A DNA stretch of 64,000 nt, from the NCBI GenBank assembly GCA_016124755.1, contig WGNA01000006.1, forward strand, positions 124,001 to 188,000, written 5' to 3'. The translations under genes were made by a program, and so were the position numbers. Of this stretch, positions 8,213-16,293 are shown piece after piece. Each line of letters starts with the position of its first letter. Positions within the stretch are counted from its first letter, which is position 1. Source of the DNA: Bacteroidota bacterium. Lineage in GTDB: Bacteria; Bacteroidota; Bacteroidia; NS11-12g; UBA9320. The notes beneath the pieces were generated by a model, which ran no database searches, was not told where the DNA came from, and worked only from the letters and a program-made list of their open reading frames with translations.

Positions 8213-9553
8213 CTAAAACAAATAGAGTGAAATCAGATAAATGGTTCCGGCTGCGAGCATAAAAAGAGTTGACCACGGCAAAATATCCCGGGCTTTTAAT
8301 CCGGTTATGCCCAGCAACGGCAGAGCCCAGAAAGGTTGCAGCATATTGGTTAGTTCATCTCCGTAAGAAAGTGCCATAATAATTCGGGAATAATCGACGC
8401 CTAATGATTTGGCAGCATCCATTAAAATAGGACCTTGTAACTGCCACTGTCCGCCTCCGCTCGGCACTAAAATATTAACCAACGCACTACTGAAATAAGC
8501 GAAAAATGGAAAAGTATCTGCCGTTGAAAAAGAAACAAACCAGTCGGCAAAAACAGTGAGCAAGCCGGTGTATTTCATAATTCCCATAATGCCGGCATAC
8601 AGTGGAAACTGGATAAGAATTCCGGTTGTTCCTTTGATGGCTTCCTCAGCAGCTTCCGTAAAAGCGTGAATCGAACCATGACCTATAAACGCAATTCCAA
8701 GCAATAAAAAATTAACGGTATTTAATTGAAAATAGGAGAGGAGGTTTCCCGAAGAAAACATTTCTCCCAACGCTAAAATCAAAATAACAGAACCGAGAAT
8801 TATTCCGGGAAAACGCGAATGATCAAGTCGTTCCGCAGCAAATTCTGTTTGAATATCGGGATTAATTTCCGGAGAAATGGTTCCCCGTATTAATTGATTC
8901 TGGTTTTGAGATCCGGCTAATAAAAATGCCATTACCGGCAAAACGATGAGAAGAGAAACCAACGAAAAAATATTTCTCGCGGAAAATAAAGTTTCATTAA
9001 TTGGGATAATACCGATGGTGGATTCAAGACTGTGTCCGGGTGTTGAAACCGTTAACGGCGCGGTGCCTGACAATCCTCCATGCCACACCAATAACGATAA
9101 ATAACCACACGCACCGAGTAAACCGAAATTGACTTTAATATTTCTGCTTCCCAGATTTTCGGCAACTTTTCGGGCGAGTATGGCACCGAAAATTAATCCG
9201 AGTCCCCAGTTTAAATATCCTGCCAACACAGAAAATACGGCGACATACAATGCAGCTTGTTTCGGCGATTTACATTGAGTTGCCAAACGATTAATGAATC
9301 CCGAAACAGAGGGAGTGAGTGCGATGGAATGTCCGAGAACCAGCATTATCATCATCTGCATGGCGAATTGAAGCAAATCCCACAACCCTTTTTCCCAGGC
9401 CGAGGCGATAAACCATGTTAAGGATTCACCATCGGAAGGAGTGGCAAATACGGCAGCCAGAATTGCGGTAATAACTGTTAAAAGAATGGCAATGGTTAAA
9501 GGTGACGGAAGAAATTTACGAACGACTAAGATGTATTTTTCAGTAACCGTCAT
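8213..9553 (-). CDS. atoE: short-chain fatty acid transporter, AtoE family
   Basis: 446 residues, about twelve hydrophobic segments, family-typical length. The opening KFLPSPLTIAILLTVITAILA, the WEKGLWDLLQFAMQMMIMLVLG segment and LVPSGGGQWQLQGPI near residue 365 are characteristic of AtoE/TIGR00366 carriers. In E. coli, AtoE imports short-chain fatty acids such as butyrate or acetoacetate. An hbd-type dehydrogenase and etfBA elsewhere in the window fit fatty acid or butyrate metabolism, but no atoDAB is adjacent. The gene follows the GAF reductase gene by 4 bp and is probably co-transcribed with it. Confidence 0.88.
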   Translation of the reverse strand: MTVTEKYILVVRKFLPSPLTIAILLTVITAILAAVFATPSDGESLTWFIASAWEKGLWDLLQFAMQMMIMLVLGHSIALTPSVSGFINRLATQCKSPKQAALYVAVFSVLAGYLNWGLGLIFGAILARKVAENLGSRNIKVNFGLLGACGYLSLLVWHGGLSGTAPLTVSTPGHSLESTIGIIPINETLFSARNIFSLVSLLIVLPVMAFLLAGSQNQNQLIRGTISPEINPDIQTEFAAERLDHSRFPGIILGSVILILALGEMFSSGNLLSYFQLNTVNFLLLGIAFIGHGSIHAFTEAAEEAIKGTTGILIQFPLYAGIMGIMKYTGLLTVFADWFVSFSTADTFPFFAYFSSALVNILVPSGGGQWQLQGPILMDAAKSLGVDYSRIIMALSYGDELTNMLQPFWALPLLGITGLKARDILPWSTLFMLAAGTIYLISLYLF

Positions 9554-9557
9554 TTCA

Positions 9558-10001
9558 TTAATTCAACAGTTCACAAATTTTTTGGAGATATTTTGCATCC
9601 GTCTCATCAAATGTATTGTAGTCGCGACTGTCGATATCCAATACTCCGTAGACCGTTTCATTTTTAATTAATGGAACCACGATTTCAGAATTACTCTCAG
9701 CAGAACAGGCGATATGTCCTTCGAATTGATGCACATCCGGAACAACTAAGGTGTCTGCTTTAGCCCAGGCTGTTCCGCAAACTCCTTTGTTGAAAGCAAT
9801 ACGGGTACAAGCCACCGGACCCTGAAAAGGCCCCAATACCAATTCGTTATTTTTAACGATATAAAAACCCGTCCACCAAAATTGAAATGCATTGTGAATG
9901 GCGGCTGAGGCATTCGCCATATTGGCAATTTCGTCAACTTCATCTTCCAGCAAACCTTTTATTTGTGTATAGAGATCAATGTATTTTTCTTCCTTCGTCA
10001 T
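9558..10001 (-). CDS. msrC: free methionine-(R)-sulfoxide reductase (GAF domain)
   Basis: 147 residues made of a single GAF domain, the normal size for fRMsr. WWTGFY (42-47) and the three conserved Cys are present: C65 (VACTRI), C75 (GVCGTAW) and C99 (HIACS), with LDIDS at 121-125. These Cys reduce free L-methionine-R-sulfoxide with electrons from thioredoxin; trxB is in this window. It is the first gene of a probable two-gene unit with the AtoE-like transporter. A cyclic-nucleotide-binding GAF role is unlikely given the intact Cys set. Confidence 0.88.
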   Translation of the reverse strand: MTKEEKYIDLYTQIKGLLEDEVDEIANMANASAAIHNAFQFWWTGFYIVKNNELVLGPFQGPVACTRIAFNKGVCGTAWAKADTLVVPDVHQFEGHIACSAESNSEIVVPLIKNETVYGVLDIDSRDYNTFDETDAKYLQKICELLN

Positions 10002-10122
10002 GGTACGGATCAGTCAAAGAACGGCAACACCTGTTTGATTTTAAAAATTATTTAATGTACTTTGTGTTGAAAATTTCCGGGAATCATTTACCCGGAGGTT
10101 TCAGAACTAATACTACTAAACG

Positions 10123-10203
10123 ATGAACTCAAAACACGTAAAGGTGCTTGTTGCAGCAATGCTGTTCAACATAATTGCACTCACCTATCTTCTGATGTCT
10201 TAA
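10123..10203 (+). CDS. possible 26-residue membrane peptide
   Basis: ATG at 10123, TAA at 10201-10203: MNSKHVKVLVAAM followed by LFNIIALTYLLMS. The basic N-terminus and single hydrophobic helix look like a small membrane protein. A TTTG (10034-10037) and a near-consensus -7 element (TACTTTG, 10058-10064, one base short of TAnnTTTG) lie upstream. It occupies an otherwise empty 205-bp gap between two minus-strand genes. There is no homology argument, so it could be chance. Confidence 0.35.
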   Translation: MNSKHVKVLVAAMLFNIIALTYLLMS

Positions 10204-10206
10204 CGA

Positions 10207-10974
10207 TCAAACGGAAATAACGAGTTGATCATGGGCGAGCCGGATTCCGCCTGGGAGTTCGGAAGAAACCTCTTCGTGCCTTCCAAGTTGGTGGCTGATA
10301 TGGGTGAAATATGTGGTTTCTGCTCCGATCTTATCTGCCATCACCAAGGCTTCTTCCAGATTGAAATGGGAGATGTGTTTTTCTCTCCTTAATGCATTTA
10401 ATACAACAACACGGCTGCCTTTTATTTTTTCTATTTCCTCTTCGGAAATAAAATTAGCATCCGTGATATAGGTGAAATCTTCAATCCTAAAACCATACAC
10501 CGGAAGTTTATAATGCAGTGTTTTAACAGGAGTGATGAATGTATTGCCGATAAAAAACGGGTCGTCATTAATTATGTGAATATTGGCTCGTGGTACTCCG
10601 GGATACGTTACTTCAGCAAATACATAATCAAAATCTTTTCGGAGAATATGGTCAACTCTTTCATCGGCATACACTTCCATATCGCGCTGCTGAATAAAAT
10701 TAAATGCCCGTATGTCGTCGAAGCCAGCTGTGTGATCTTTATGTCCGTGTGTAAACAAAACCGCATCGAGATTGGTAATTCCGGAACGTAACATCTGCTG
10801 ACGAAAATCGGGACCGGTATCTACTACAATGCTTTCGGTCTCGGTTTGTATGTGGATGGAACTTCTTAGCCGGTTATCCATCGGGTCTTTTGAAAGACAA
10901 ACATCACATTGACATCCGATCAGCGGCACACCCTGCGAAGTTCCCGTACCCAGAAAAGTAACCTTTACCGACAT
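10207..10974 (-). CDS. MBL-fold hydrolase, PhnP-like
   Basis: 255 residues. FLGTGTSQGVP (7-17) is followed by a three-Cys cluster (C21, C23, C26), which binds a structural zinc in PhnP-type proteins. The metal motif THGHKDH (75-81) and later His residues (NALRREKHISHFN, YFTHISHQ) complete the dinuclear site. PhnP is a phosphoribosyl 1,2-cyclic phosphodiesterase in phosphonate breakdown. No other phn genes are seen here, so the true substrate is open. The shorter Bacteroidota relatives are usually annotated only as MBL-fold hydrolases. Confidence 0.85.
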   Translation of the reverse strand: MSVKVTFLGTGTSQGVPLIGCQCDVCLSKDPMDNRLRSSIHIQTETESIVVDTGPDFRQQMLRSGITNLDAVLFTHGHKDHTAGFDDIRAFNFIQQRDMEVYADERVDHILRKDFDYVFAEVTYPGVPRANIHIINDDPFFIGNTFITPVKTLHYKLPVYGFRIEDFTYITDANFISEEEIEKIKGSRVVVLNALRREKHISHFNLEEALVMADKIGAETTYFTHISHQLGRHEEVSSELPGGIRLAHDQLVISV

Positions 10975-11013
10975 GGTGCAAAAAAGGTCACTTTCCCTGA
11001 GAATCTGAAGAAA

Positions 11014-12936
11014 TCATTCATTCAATTTAATCGCTGAGATTTTAAGTTTTTGTAATTGACGATCGATGTTCATCCGGGCTTCATCACTTAAATACCAGCC
11101 GAGCGGAATATTTTCATGATCGTCGCGCCACAAGTGAATTTCTATGAGGTTGTCTCCGTATGCCGCGAGCAGATTACGGGCACTTTGCAACGCTTCATCC
11201 CCTGTGTTTTCCCAAATATTCGAAAAAGTAATCATGGGCGACATCAACTCAAACATACCCCGAACCGGTTTTTCACGACTGGTGGTTTTTGTATTTCGGA
11301 TAGCAATAAGATGAAACCTGACAGGAAATTCTCTGCGAACAGCAATCACTTTTAAAACCTCGTACACTTCGAGCATGGTTTTCACACCGAGGTTTTCATA
11401 ATAACCACCGTCAACCAGACTGCCCCAAACTTTTCCATTCGGTTTTCTAAGGAGTGCAGGTGGTGTCATAAACGGAAATCTGGAACTCAGGCCAATGGCC
11501 GTGCTGATGGGAATGTCGCATTGCAAGGTGTCTAAAACGTCTTTAATATGACCTTCCCGCAAACGGTTGAGTTTAACATTGCTGATCACTGCACGCATTC
11601 CACTTTCCACATGGGTTGAATTCAGAATAAAGAGTGGGAAGTCGTTGTTGGCAAAAGTGGAAATAAAGCCGTTGTTCCAATTGATGGTTGACTGGTTGTT
11701 GTTGCAGTATTTCCAGCCCTGTTCCCAACTGTGTTCTAAAATTCTCATCCGGTCAAATTTTACCACCGGAAAGGGAATAAACCGTTGAAGCATATCCTGA
11801 AATGTGAGTCCTGCGGTTACCGGCGCCAGATAATCCTCAGACAACATAAACCTTGAACAATTACTGATTTCACCGGGACTTTTATTGGTTACCGAACCCA
11901 GTACCATGGTTCCTAAAGCGCCACCCGAAACGGCGCTGTATGCATAAATGTGATTTACAAAATCCGGATGATCTTCATTGAGTTTTCCGATCACCCCGCT
12001 TGTCCAGTAGGCTGAGCGAATGCCGCCGCCTTCTGCCATAACCAGATAAACATCAAGACTGTCGCGATTCTGAAGATGCGTATTAACCCAATGCGTAAAA
12101 TGGTCTTCCAGATCCGGTCTTTCCGCAACTGCACCGTTCAGTTTTCGGATATCGTGGTTGTTGTTGAAAAAGGAGAAGAAAACCAGACAGAGAACTATCG
12201 TAAACGAAAGCGGGAATTTTAGATATTTTTCTAAGAACACAATCAGGGAAGCAATTATCAGCCACGACCCAAAGGCGAGTAAAACCACTGCAGCAGATCC
12301 CAGATATCGCGGAAGTGAAACCGGAAAAAGATAGATCGCTAAAAAGAGTAAGCCGACTACCAACAATCGGAAAACCACCCAGTGTTTTTGTTTGCTCCAG
12401 ATAAATGAAGCCGGATAGGTTCCATTTTTAATAGGAATGTAATCCGGAATAAAACCGTGAAACCACGGACGCCTTGCCCGGATCCAGACAATAATATTTT
12501 TTCGGTAATGCAGAAAAACGAAAAGCCAGATGCTGCTGCTGATCAGAATAAAGACGAATGAGGTAAACCTGCCGCGTGCCACATAAATTCCATAAGCCAA
12601 AAGCCAGTAGGGAATTAACGCGAGAATTCTCGGCACCAGAACCTGCGCTCTCAGTGAGTATGCCGGTTGGTAACTCCAGAAATTAAAATACGAGAAATGC
12701 AGCAGAACTCGGGAGGATCTGAACGATTGCCACGACCACCACGTAACAGCCAGATAAACCATTAACGTGTGTCGCAGAACAATTCCCTTTCCTTCAAATC
12801 CGATCGTTCTGAGAATATCCTGCCCCTGATCAAAACTCACCAGGGCGAAATATCCGATGGCAACAAACATCAGAATGAACCAGCAGTTTTTAACTACCAG
12901 ATAGTAATTGGATATCCGACGAAAGATCTTCCTCAA
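11014..12936 (-). CDS. membrane-anchored patatin-like phospholipase
   Basis: 640 residues, TTG start (12936); an in-frame stop lies just upstream and no ATG precedes the first helix. Residues 1-260 hold about seven hydrophobic segments. Residues 295-620 form a patatin domain with the oxyanion motif GGGIR (303-307), nucleophile elbow AVSGG (Ser337) and DGG (Asp509) for the Ser-Asp dyad. The elbow deviates from GxSxG in having Ala at its first position. Known patatins hydrolyse acyl esters of lipids. The membrane half suggests action on membrane lipids; which face the catalytic domain occupies is not clear. Confidence 0.82.
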   Translation of the reverse strand: MRKIFRRISNYYLVVKNCWFILMFVAIGYFALVSFDQGQDILRTIGFEGKGIVLRHTLMVYLAVTWWSWQSFRSSRVLLHFSYFNFWSYQPAYSLRAQVLVPRILALIPYWLLAYGIYVARGRFTSFVFILISSSIWLFVFLHYRKNIIVWIRARRPWFHGFIPDYIPIKNGTYPASFIWSKQKHWVVFRLLVVGLLFLAIYLFPVSLPRYLGSAAVVLLAFGSWLIIASLIVFLEKYLKFPLSFTIVLCLVFFSFFNNNHDIRKLNGAVAERPDLEDHFTHWVNTHLQNRDSLDVYLVMAEGGGIRSAYWTSGVIGKLNEDHPDFVNHIYAYSAVSGGALGTMVLGSVTNKSPGEISNCSRFMLSEDYLAPVTAGLTFQDMLQRFIPFPVVKFDRMRILEHSWEQGWKYCNNNQSTINWNNGFISTFANNDFPLFILNSTHVESGMRAVISNVKLNRLREGHIKDVLDTLQCDIPISTAIGLSSRFPFMTPPALLRKPNGKVWGSLVDGGYYENLGVKTMLEVYEVLKVIAVRREFPVRFHLIAIRNTKTTSREKPVRGMFELMSPMITFSNIWENTGDEALQSARNLLAAYGDNLIEIHLWRDDHENIPLGWYLSDEARMNIDRQLQKLKISAIKLNE

Positions 12937-13004
12937 GGCTTTTGAAATCTACCTTTAAAGTACAACATCGTAAACTGTAAAATGTCTGTCGGTCGCCATT
13001 TAAT

Positions 13005-13168
13005 CCCACAATATGCGTTAGAAAATCTACTGCGAGCACAAACCCAATCACCACGTGGATGAACGGCATTTTTCTCATTCACCATAGCGGTGCTATGCTT
13101 CATTCGTTCAATACCGCTTGGTTTCAGGTTTTGCGCTCTCGCTACGAAGTTCCAATGCATAATGTGGG
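13005..13168 (+). repeat. MITE-like element with imperfect terminal inverted repeats
   Basis: The 164-bp noncoding segment begins CCCACAATATGC (13005-13016) and ends GCATAATGTGGG (13157-13168). The ends are inverted copies matching at 11 of 12 positions, with weaker pairing continuing inward (GTTAGAA against TTCCAAT). Inside are a hairpin CATAGC-GGT-GCTATG (13083-13097) and a palindrome CCACGTGG (13051-13058). No target-site duplication is clear. It lies between the PorP-like gene and the patatin gene. I cannot test whether it is repeated in the genome. Confidence 0.5.
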
Positions 13169-13180
13169 TTAACTAACATG

Positions 13181-14110
13181 TCAATATATCCTTTTTAAGT
13201 TGTCGATCAGATTATCGGTTGATGGCTTTATTTTAAAGAGTGACTTGTTTAATGTGATTCGAAGTTGGTTGAAATCGAAACCCGCGTCTAACACCTGAAG
13301 GTAGGTAGTGCTGAAAAACATTTTCTTAAATCGCAGATTCAATCCGAATTCAATCTGTGGATGCGAATTGTTCATTTCATACTGACCAACAATTCCGAGA
13401 ATTTTGGAACTGAAAGTCAATCCTAACGAAAGCAGTTGATTGCTTCCTTTAACACTGTACAAAGCATTTGGTACCAACCGGGTTTCGTCACCAATCGGAA
13501 CAAAGCCGAACAACGATGCAGTGAGGTCGATTTTCGCGTTGTGTACCAGATTATTTTGGATGGAAATATCCGGTGTATTCAGGTTTCTGGCGCTAATTCC
13601 AAAAACCAGGTTTTTATACAGAACAGAAGCCCCTGCTCCCAAACGGAAATCGCGGTTGTTCAGTGAAAAATTATTCTTATTGGTTGAATCGAGTTGGTAA
13701 AAGAACCCTTCGAAATCTTTAATTAAATCTGAACTTGTGTTACCGGATTGCCCGAAAATTTTGTTTTCGAATTGAATGTCAGCCGCAAGACGTATATCGA
13801 TTCCAACCTTTGAAAAAACTTCGCGGGCGTATGAAGTTTTAAAAATACGTCGCTCCAGATCTTCATTCTGGTTCCCCTGATACGACATGCTCAGGTAGTT
13901 TTTGGAACCCAGAATACGCGATTCGAAACCGAGTAAATATTCGTCAGACTTATTCGATAAAATCCGGAAACGATTGAGCACTCCGCTAAATGCGGGATTG
14001 AGTTGTGCTAATGTGCTTAGTTCTTTATACCGCTGAAAATCGATGTCCTGAGCTTTAAGGCTATCGAAAAAAATCGAAAGGGTTGCGAACAAAAACCACC
14101 GGAGCTTCAT
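13181..14110 (-). CDS. PorP/SprF-family outer membrane protein
   Basis: 309 residues with a signal peptide ending near FDSLKAQD. QRYKELSTLAQLNPAFSGV is the hallmark of PorP/SprF, followed by repeated amphipathic beta strands (LRFKKMFFSTTYLQVL). PorP is needed for T9SS function, and SprF-like paralogs help secrete particular adhesins such as SprB. Such paralogs usually sit next to a large T9SS substrate; here the neighbour is the patatin gene, so the partner is not obvious. Confidence 0.85.
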   Translation of the reverse strand: MKLRWFLFATLSIFFDSLKAQDIDFQRYKELSTLAQLNPAFSGVLNRFRILSNKSDEYLLGFESRILGSKNYLSMSYQGNQNEDLERRIFKTSYAREVFSKVGIDIRLAADIQFENKIFGQSGNTSSDLIKDFEGFFYQLDSTNKNNFSLNNRDFRLGAGASVLYKNLVFGISARNLNTPDISIQNNLVHNAKIDLTASLFGFVPIGDETRLVPNALYSVKGSNQLLSLGLTFSSKILGIVGQYEMNNSHPQIEFGLNLRFKKMFFSTTYLQVLDAGFDFNQLRITLNKSLFKIKPSTDNLIDNLKRIY

Positions 14111-14117
14111 ACAGCAT

Positions 14118-14125
14118 CAAAGGTA
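14118..14125 (-). promoter_or_regulatory. -7 promoter element (TACCTTTG) of the PorP-like gene
   Basis: TACCTTTG on the minus strand fits TAnnTTTG, only 7 bases upstream of the ATG at 14110. The transcript would have almost no leader. No TTG at -33 is evident. Confidence 0.5.
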
Positions 14126-14237
14126 TTTTATTTACAGTTCGGCCTTTAAGCGGCTCATGTCGGGTTATCCTCAATTTATTCAACTTGTTTTCAGATCGAT
14201 CTGTTTTATGGAAGTCTTCGCGATAAAGTCAACCGAA

Positions 14238-14245
14238 TAACTTTG
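14238..14245 (+). promoter_or_regulatory. -7 promoter element (TAACTTTG) of cca
   Basis: TAACTTTG fits TAnnTTTG and is followed by CGGCG and the ATG of cca at 14251. The promoter abuts the start codon, so the mRNA is probably leaderless or nearly so. Confidence 0.55.
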
Positions 14246-14250
14246 CGGCG

Positions 14251-15666
14251 ATGAAACAGTATCTCGATCATCCGGTATTTGATCTGGTGAGGGAAGCCGG
14301 GAAAGAAACGGGGCAGCCGGTTTATGTGGTCGGGGGATTTGTTCGCGACAGGCTTTTACATCGTTCGAGCAAAGACATCGATTTTGTAACCGTAGGCGAC
14401 GGATTAAAATTAGCCAAAGCCGTTGCCGACAAATTGCCGGGAAAATTTGAAGTACATTATTTTAAAAATTTCGGAACGGCGCATATCCATTTTCACGACT
14501 GGGATTTCGAATTTGTCGGTGCCCGCAAAGAATCGTATCAACGCGACAGCCGCAAACCGGTAGTGGAGAACGGTACTTTGGAAGACGATCAGAACCGACG
14601 AGATTTTACCATTAATGCATTAGCCATTAGTCTTAATGAAGTGGACTACGGAGATCTGATTGATCCGTTTGGCGGAGTTCGCGACCTTGACGACGGAATA
14701 CTTCGAACACCTTTAGAACCCGAACGAACATTTTCGGATGATCCGCTTCGGATGATGCGGGCGGTTCGGTTTGCAACCCAATTGGGTTTTAGAATCGATG
14801 AAAATACGTACAATGGAATTTGTGCGATGGCGCCTCGTCTTCACATCATTTCTCAGGAGAGGATTACCGAAGAACTCAATAAAATCATGCAGGCGGATAT
14901 TCCCTCAATTGGTTTTAAACTAATGTTTGATACGCATCTGCTTCACGAATTTTTTCCGGAAATGGTTGCGCTTCAGGGAGTAGAAGTTCGAAAGGGTCAA
15001 TCGCACAAAGACAATTTCTATCACACCTTGGAGGTACTGGATAATGTTGCAGCCATGAGCAACGATTTGTGGTTGAGATGGGCGGCCTTGTTGCACGACA
15101 TTGCCAAGCCTCCGACAAAAGCATTCAGCGAAACCGAAGGATGGACTTTTCATGGTCACGAATACCTCGGGATGAAAATGGTTAAGCCGATTTTTAAACG
15201 CTTAAAACTACCTCTCGATGCTAAATTGAGATATGTTCAAAAACTAGTGCAACTGCATTTGCGCCCTATTGCTCTTACTAAAGAAGTGGTAACCGACAGT
15301 GCAGTTCGAAGATTGATTTTTGATGCCGGAGACGAATTAGACGACCTCATGATTTTGTGCCGGTGCGACATCACCTCCAAAAATGAAATGCGGGTTAAAC
15401 GCTATCTAAAAAATTTTGAATTGGTGGAACAAAAAATCCGGGATGTCGAAGAACGGGATCGCGTCCGGAATTTTCAACCTGTTGTAACCGGAGAAGAAAT
15501 CATGGAAATTTTCGGATTGTCGCCATCTAAAGAAGTGGGACTCATTAAAAACGCTTTGAAAGATGCGGTTTTAGATGGTGTGATAAAAAATAATCGGGAG
15601 GAGGCTATTAATTTTGTGCTCGGTAAGGGGAAGGAAATTGGTTTGAACCCCCTGAATTTACAGTAA
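14251..15666 (+). CDS. cca: tRNA CCA-adding enzyme / poly(A) polymerase family
   Basis: 471 residues. The class II nucleotidyltransferase core shows VGGFVRD (27-33), the metal-binding DID (42-44), RRDFTINALAISL (about 115) and DPLRMMRAVRFA (RNA- and nucleotide-binding motifs). A C-terminal HD-type domain follows (LLHDIAKP near residue 280, then HGHE). Such HD fusions act as 2',3'-cyclic phosphodiesterase/phosphatase in bacterial CCA enzymes. The enzyme adds or repairs the 3' CCA of tRNA. It heads a three-gene unit with a pRiA4b-ORF3-like gene and miaA. Confidence 0.92.
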   Translation: MKQYLDHPVFDLVREAGKETGQPVYVVGGFVRDRLLHRSSKDIDFVTVGDGLKLAKAVADKLPGKFEVHYFKNFGTAHIHFHDWDFEFVGARKESYQRDSRKPVVENGTLEDDQNRRDFTINALAISLNEVDYGDLIDPFGGVRDLDDGILRTPLEPERTFSDDPLRMMRAVRFATQLGFRIDENTYNGICAMAPRLHIISQERITEELNKIMQADIPSIGFKLMFDTHLLHEFFPEMVALQGVEVRKGQSHKDNFYHTLEVLDNVAAMSNDLWLRWAALLHDIAKPPTKAFSETEGWTFHGHEYLGMKMVKPIFKRLKLPLDAKLRYVQKLVQLHLRPIALTKEVVTDSAVRRLIFDAGDELDDLMILCRCDITSKNEMRVKRYLKNFELVEQKIRDVEERDRVRNFQPVVTGEEIMEIFGLSPSKEVGLIKNALKDAVLDGVIKNNREEAINFVLGKGKEIGLNPLNLQ

Positions 15667-15669
15667 CAC

Positions 15670-16293
15670 ATGATTGTTTACAGGTTTAAAATAACGTTTG
15701 AAGACATTGACGAGGTTGAGCGTTTCATCGATATCCGCGCAAACCAGTCGTTTCAGGATTTATATCGCATTGTGGTAGAATCAATCGGTTTTGATCCGAA
15801 TATTAACGCATCCTTTTTTATTTCCGGAGACAATTGGAGAAAGGGAAAAGAAATTTCCAACAACGGAAAAGAAGGGGTTGCAACAATGGCGAACACACGA
15901 TTAAATACTCAGGTGAACGACCCGCACCAGAAAATTTTATTGGTGACGCACGACGAAATGGAATGGACACTGCGAATCCAGCTTTTTAAAATTCAAAAGA
16001 TGGATGATAACGCGGTTATAAAAAATCTCTTCAAATCGGTTGGTGAAGCCCCCAAACAATTCAAAATCGTTTCCATCGGTAAACCCACCAATGAATTTGA
16101 AGAAATGGTGGACGAAATTGTTCGTGAAAACGAAAGTGTTGATACCAGCGAAATGGGCTTTGATGACGAATCCGGTTTTGATCACAACGACAGTTCTGAG
16201 GAATCGGAAGACGACGACATGGAAGAGTTCGACGACAATGAGGATCAGGATGAAGGTGGAGACGATTCTTTTTACGAAGACGACGAGGATTGA
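15670..16293 (+). CDS. pRiA4b ORF-3-like protein with acidic tail
   Basis: 207 residues, ATG 3 bases after the cca stop. MIVYRFKITFEDIDEVERFIDI, the SFQDLYRIVVESIGF segment and ISGDNWRKGKEI resemble the plasmid pRiA4b ORF-3 / IS1096 TnpR-like family, whose function is unknown. After about residue 150 the protein becomes an extreme acidic tail of Asp, Glu and Ser runs, likely disordered. Its TGA overlaps the TTG start of miaA, so the genes are translationally linked. A link to tRNA processing is inferred from position only. Confidence 0.8.
   Translation: MIVYRFKITFEDIDEVERFIDIRANQSFQDLYRIVVESIGFDPNINASFFISGDNWRKGKEISNNGKEGVATMANTRLNTQVNDPHQKILLVTHDEMEWTLRIQLFKIQKMDDNAVIKNLFKSVGEAPKQFKIVSIGKPTNEFEEMVDEIVRENESVDTSEMGFDDESGFDHNDSSEESEDDDMEEFDDNEDQDEGGDDSFYEDDED

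Noticed and set aside
12890-13160. Two short frames across the MITE-like element
   Set aside because: They overlap the inverted-repeat ends and the patatin start, and show no recognisable protein features.
13005-13168. Integron attC site
   Set aside because: The ends do not fit RYYYAAC...GTTRRRY and no integrase is nearby.
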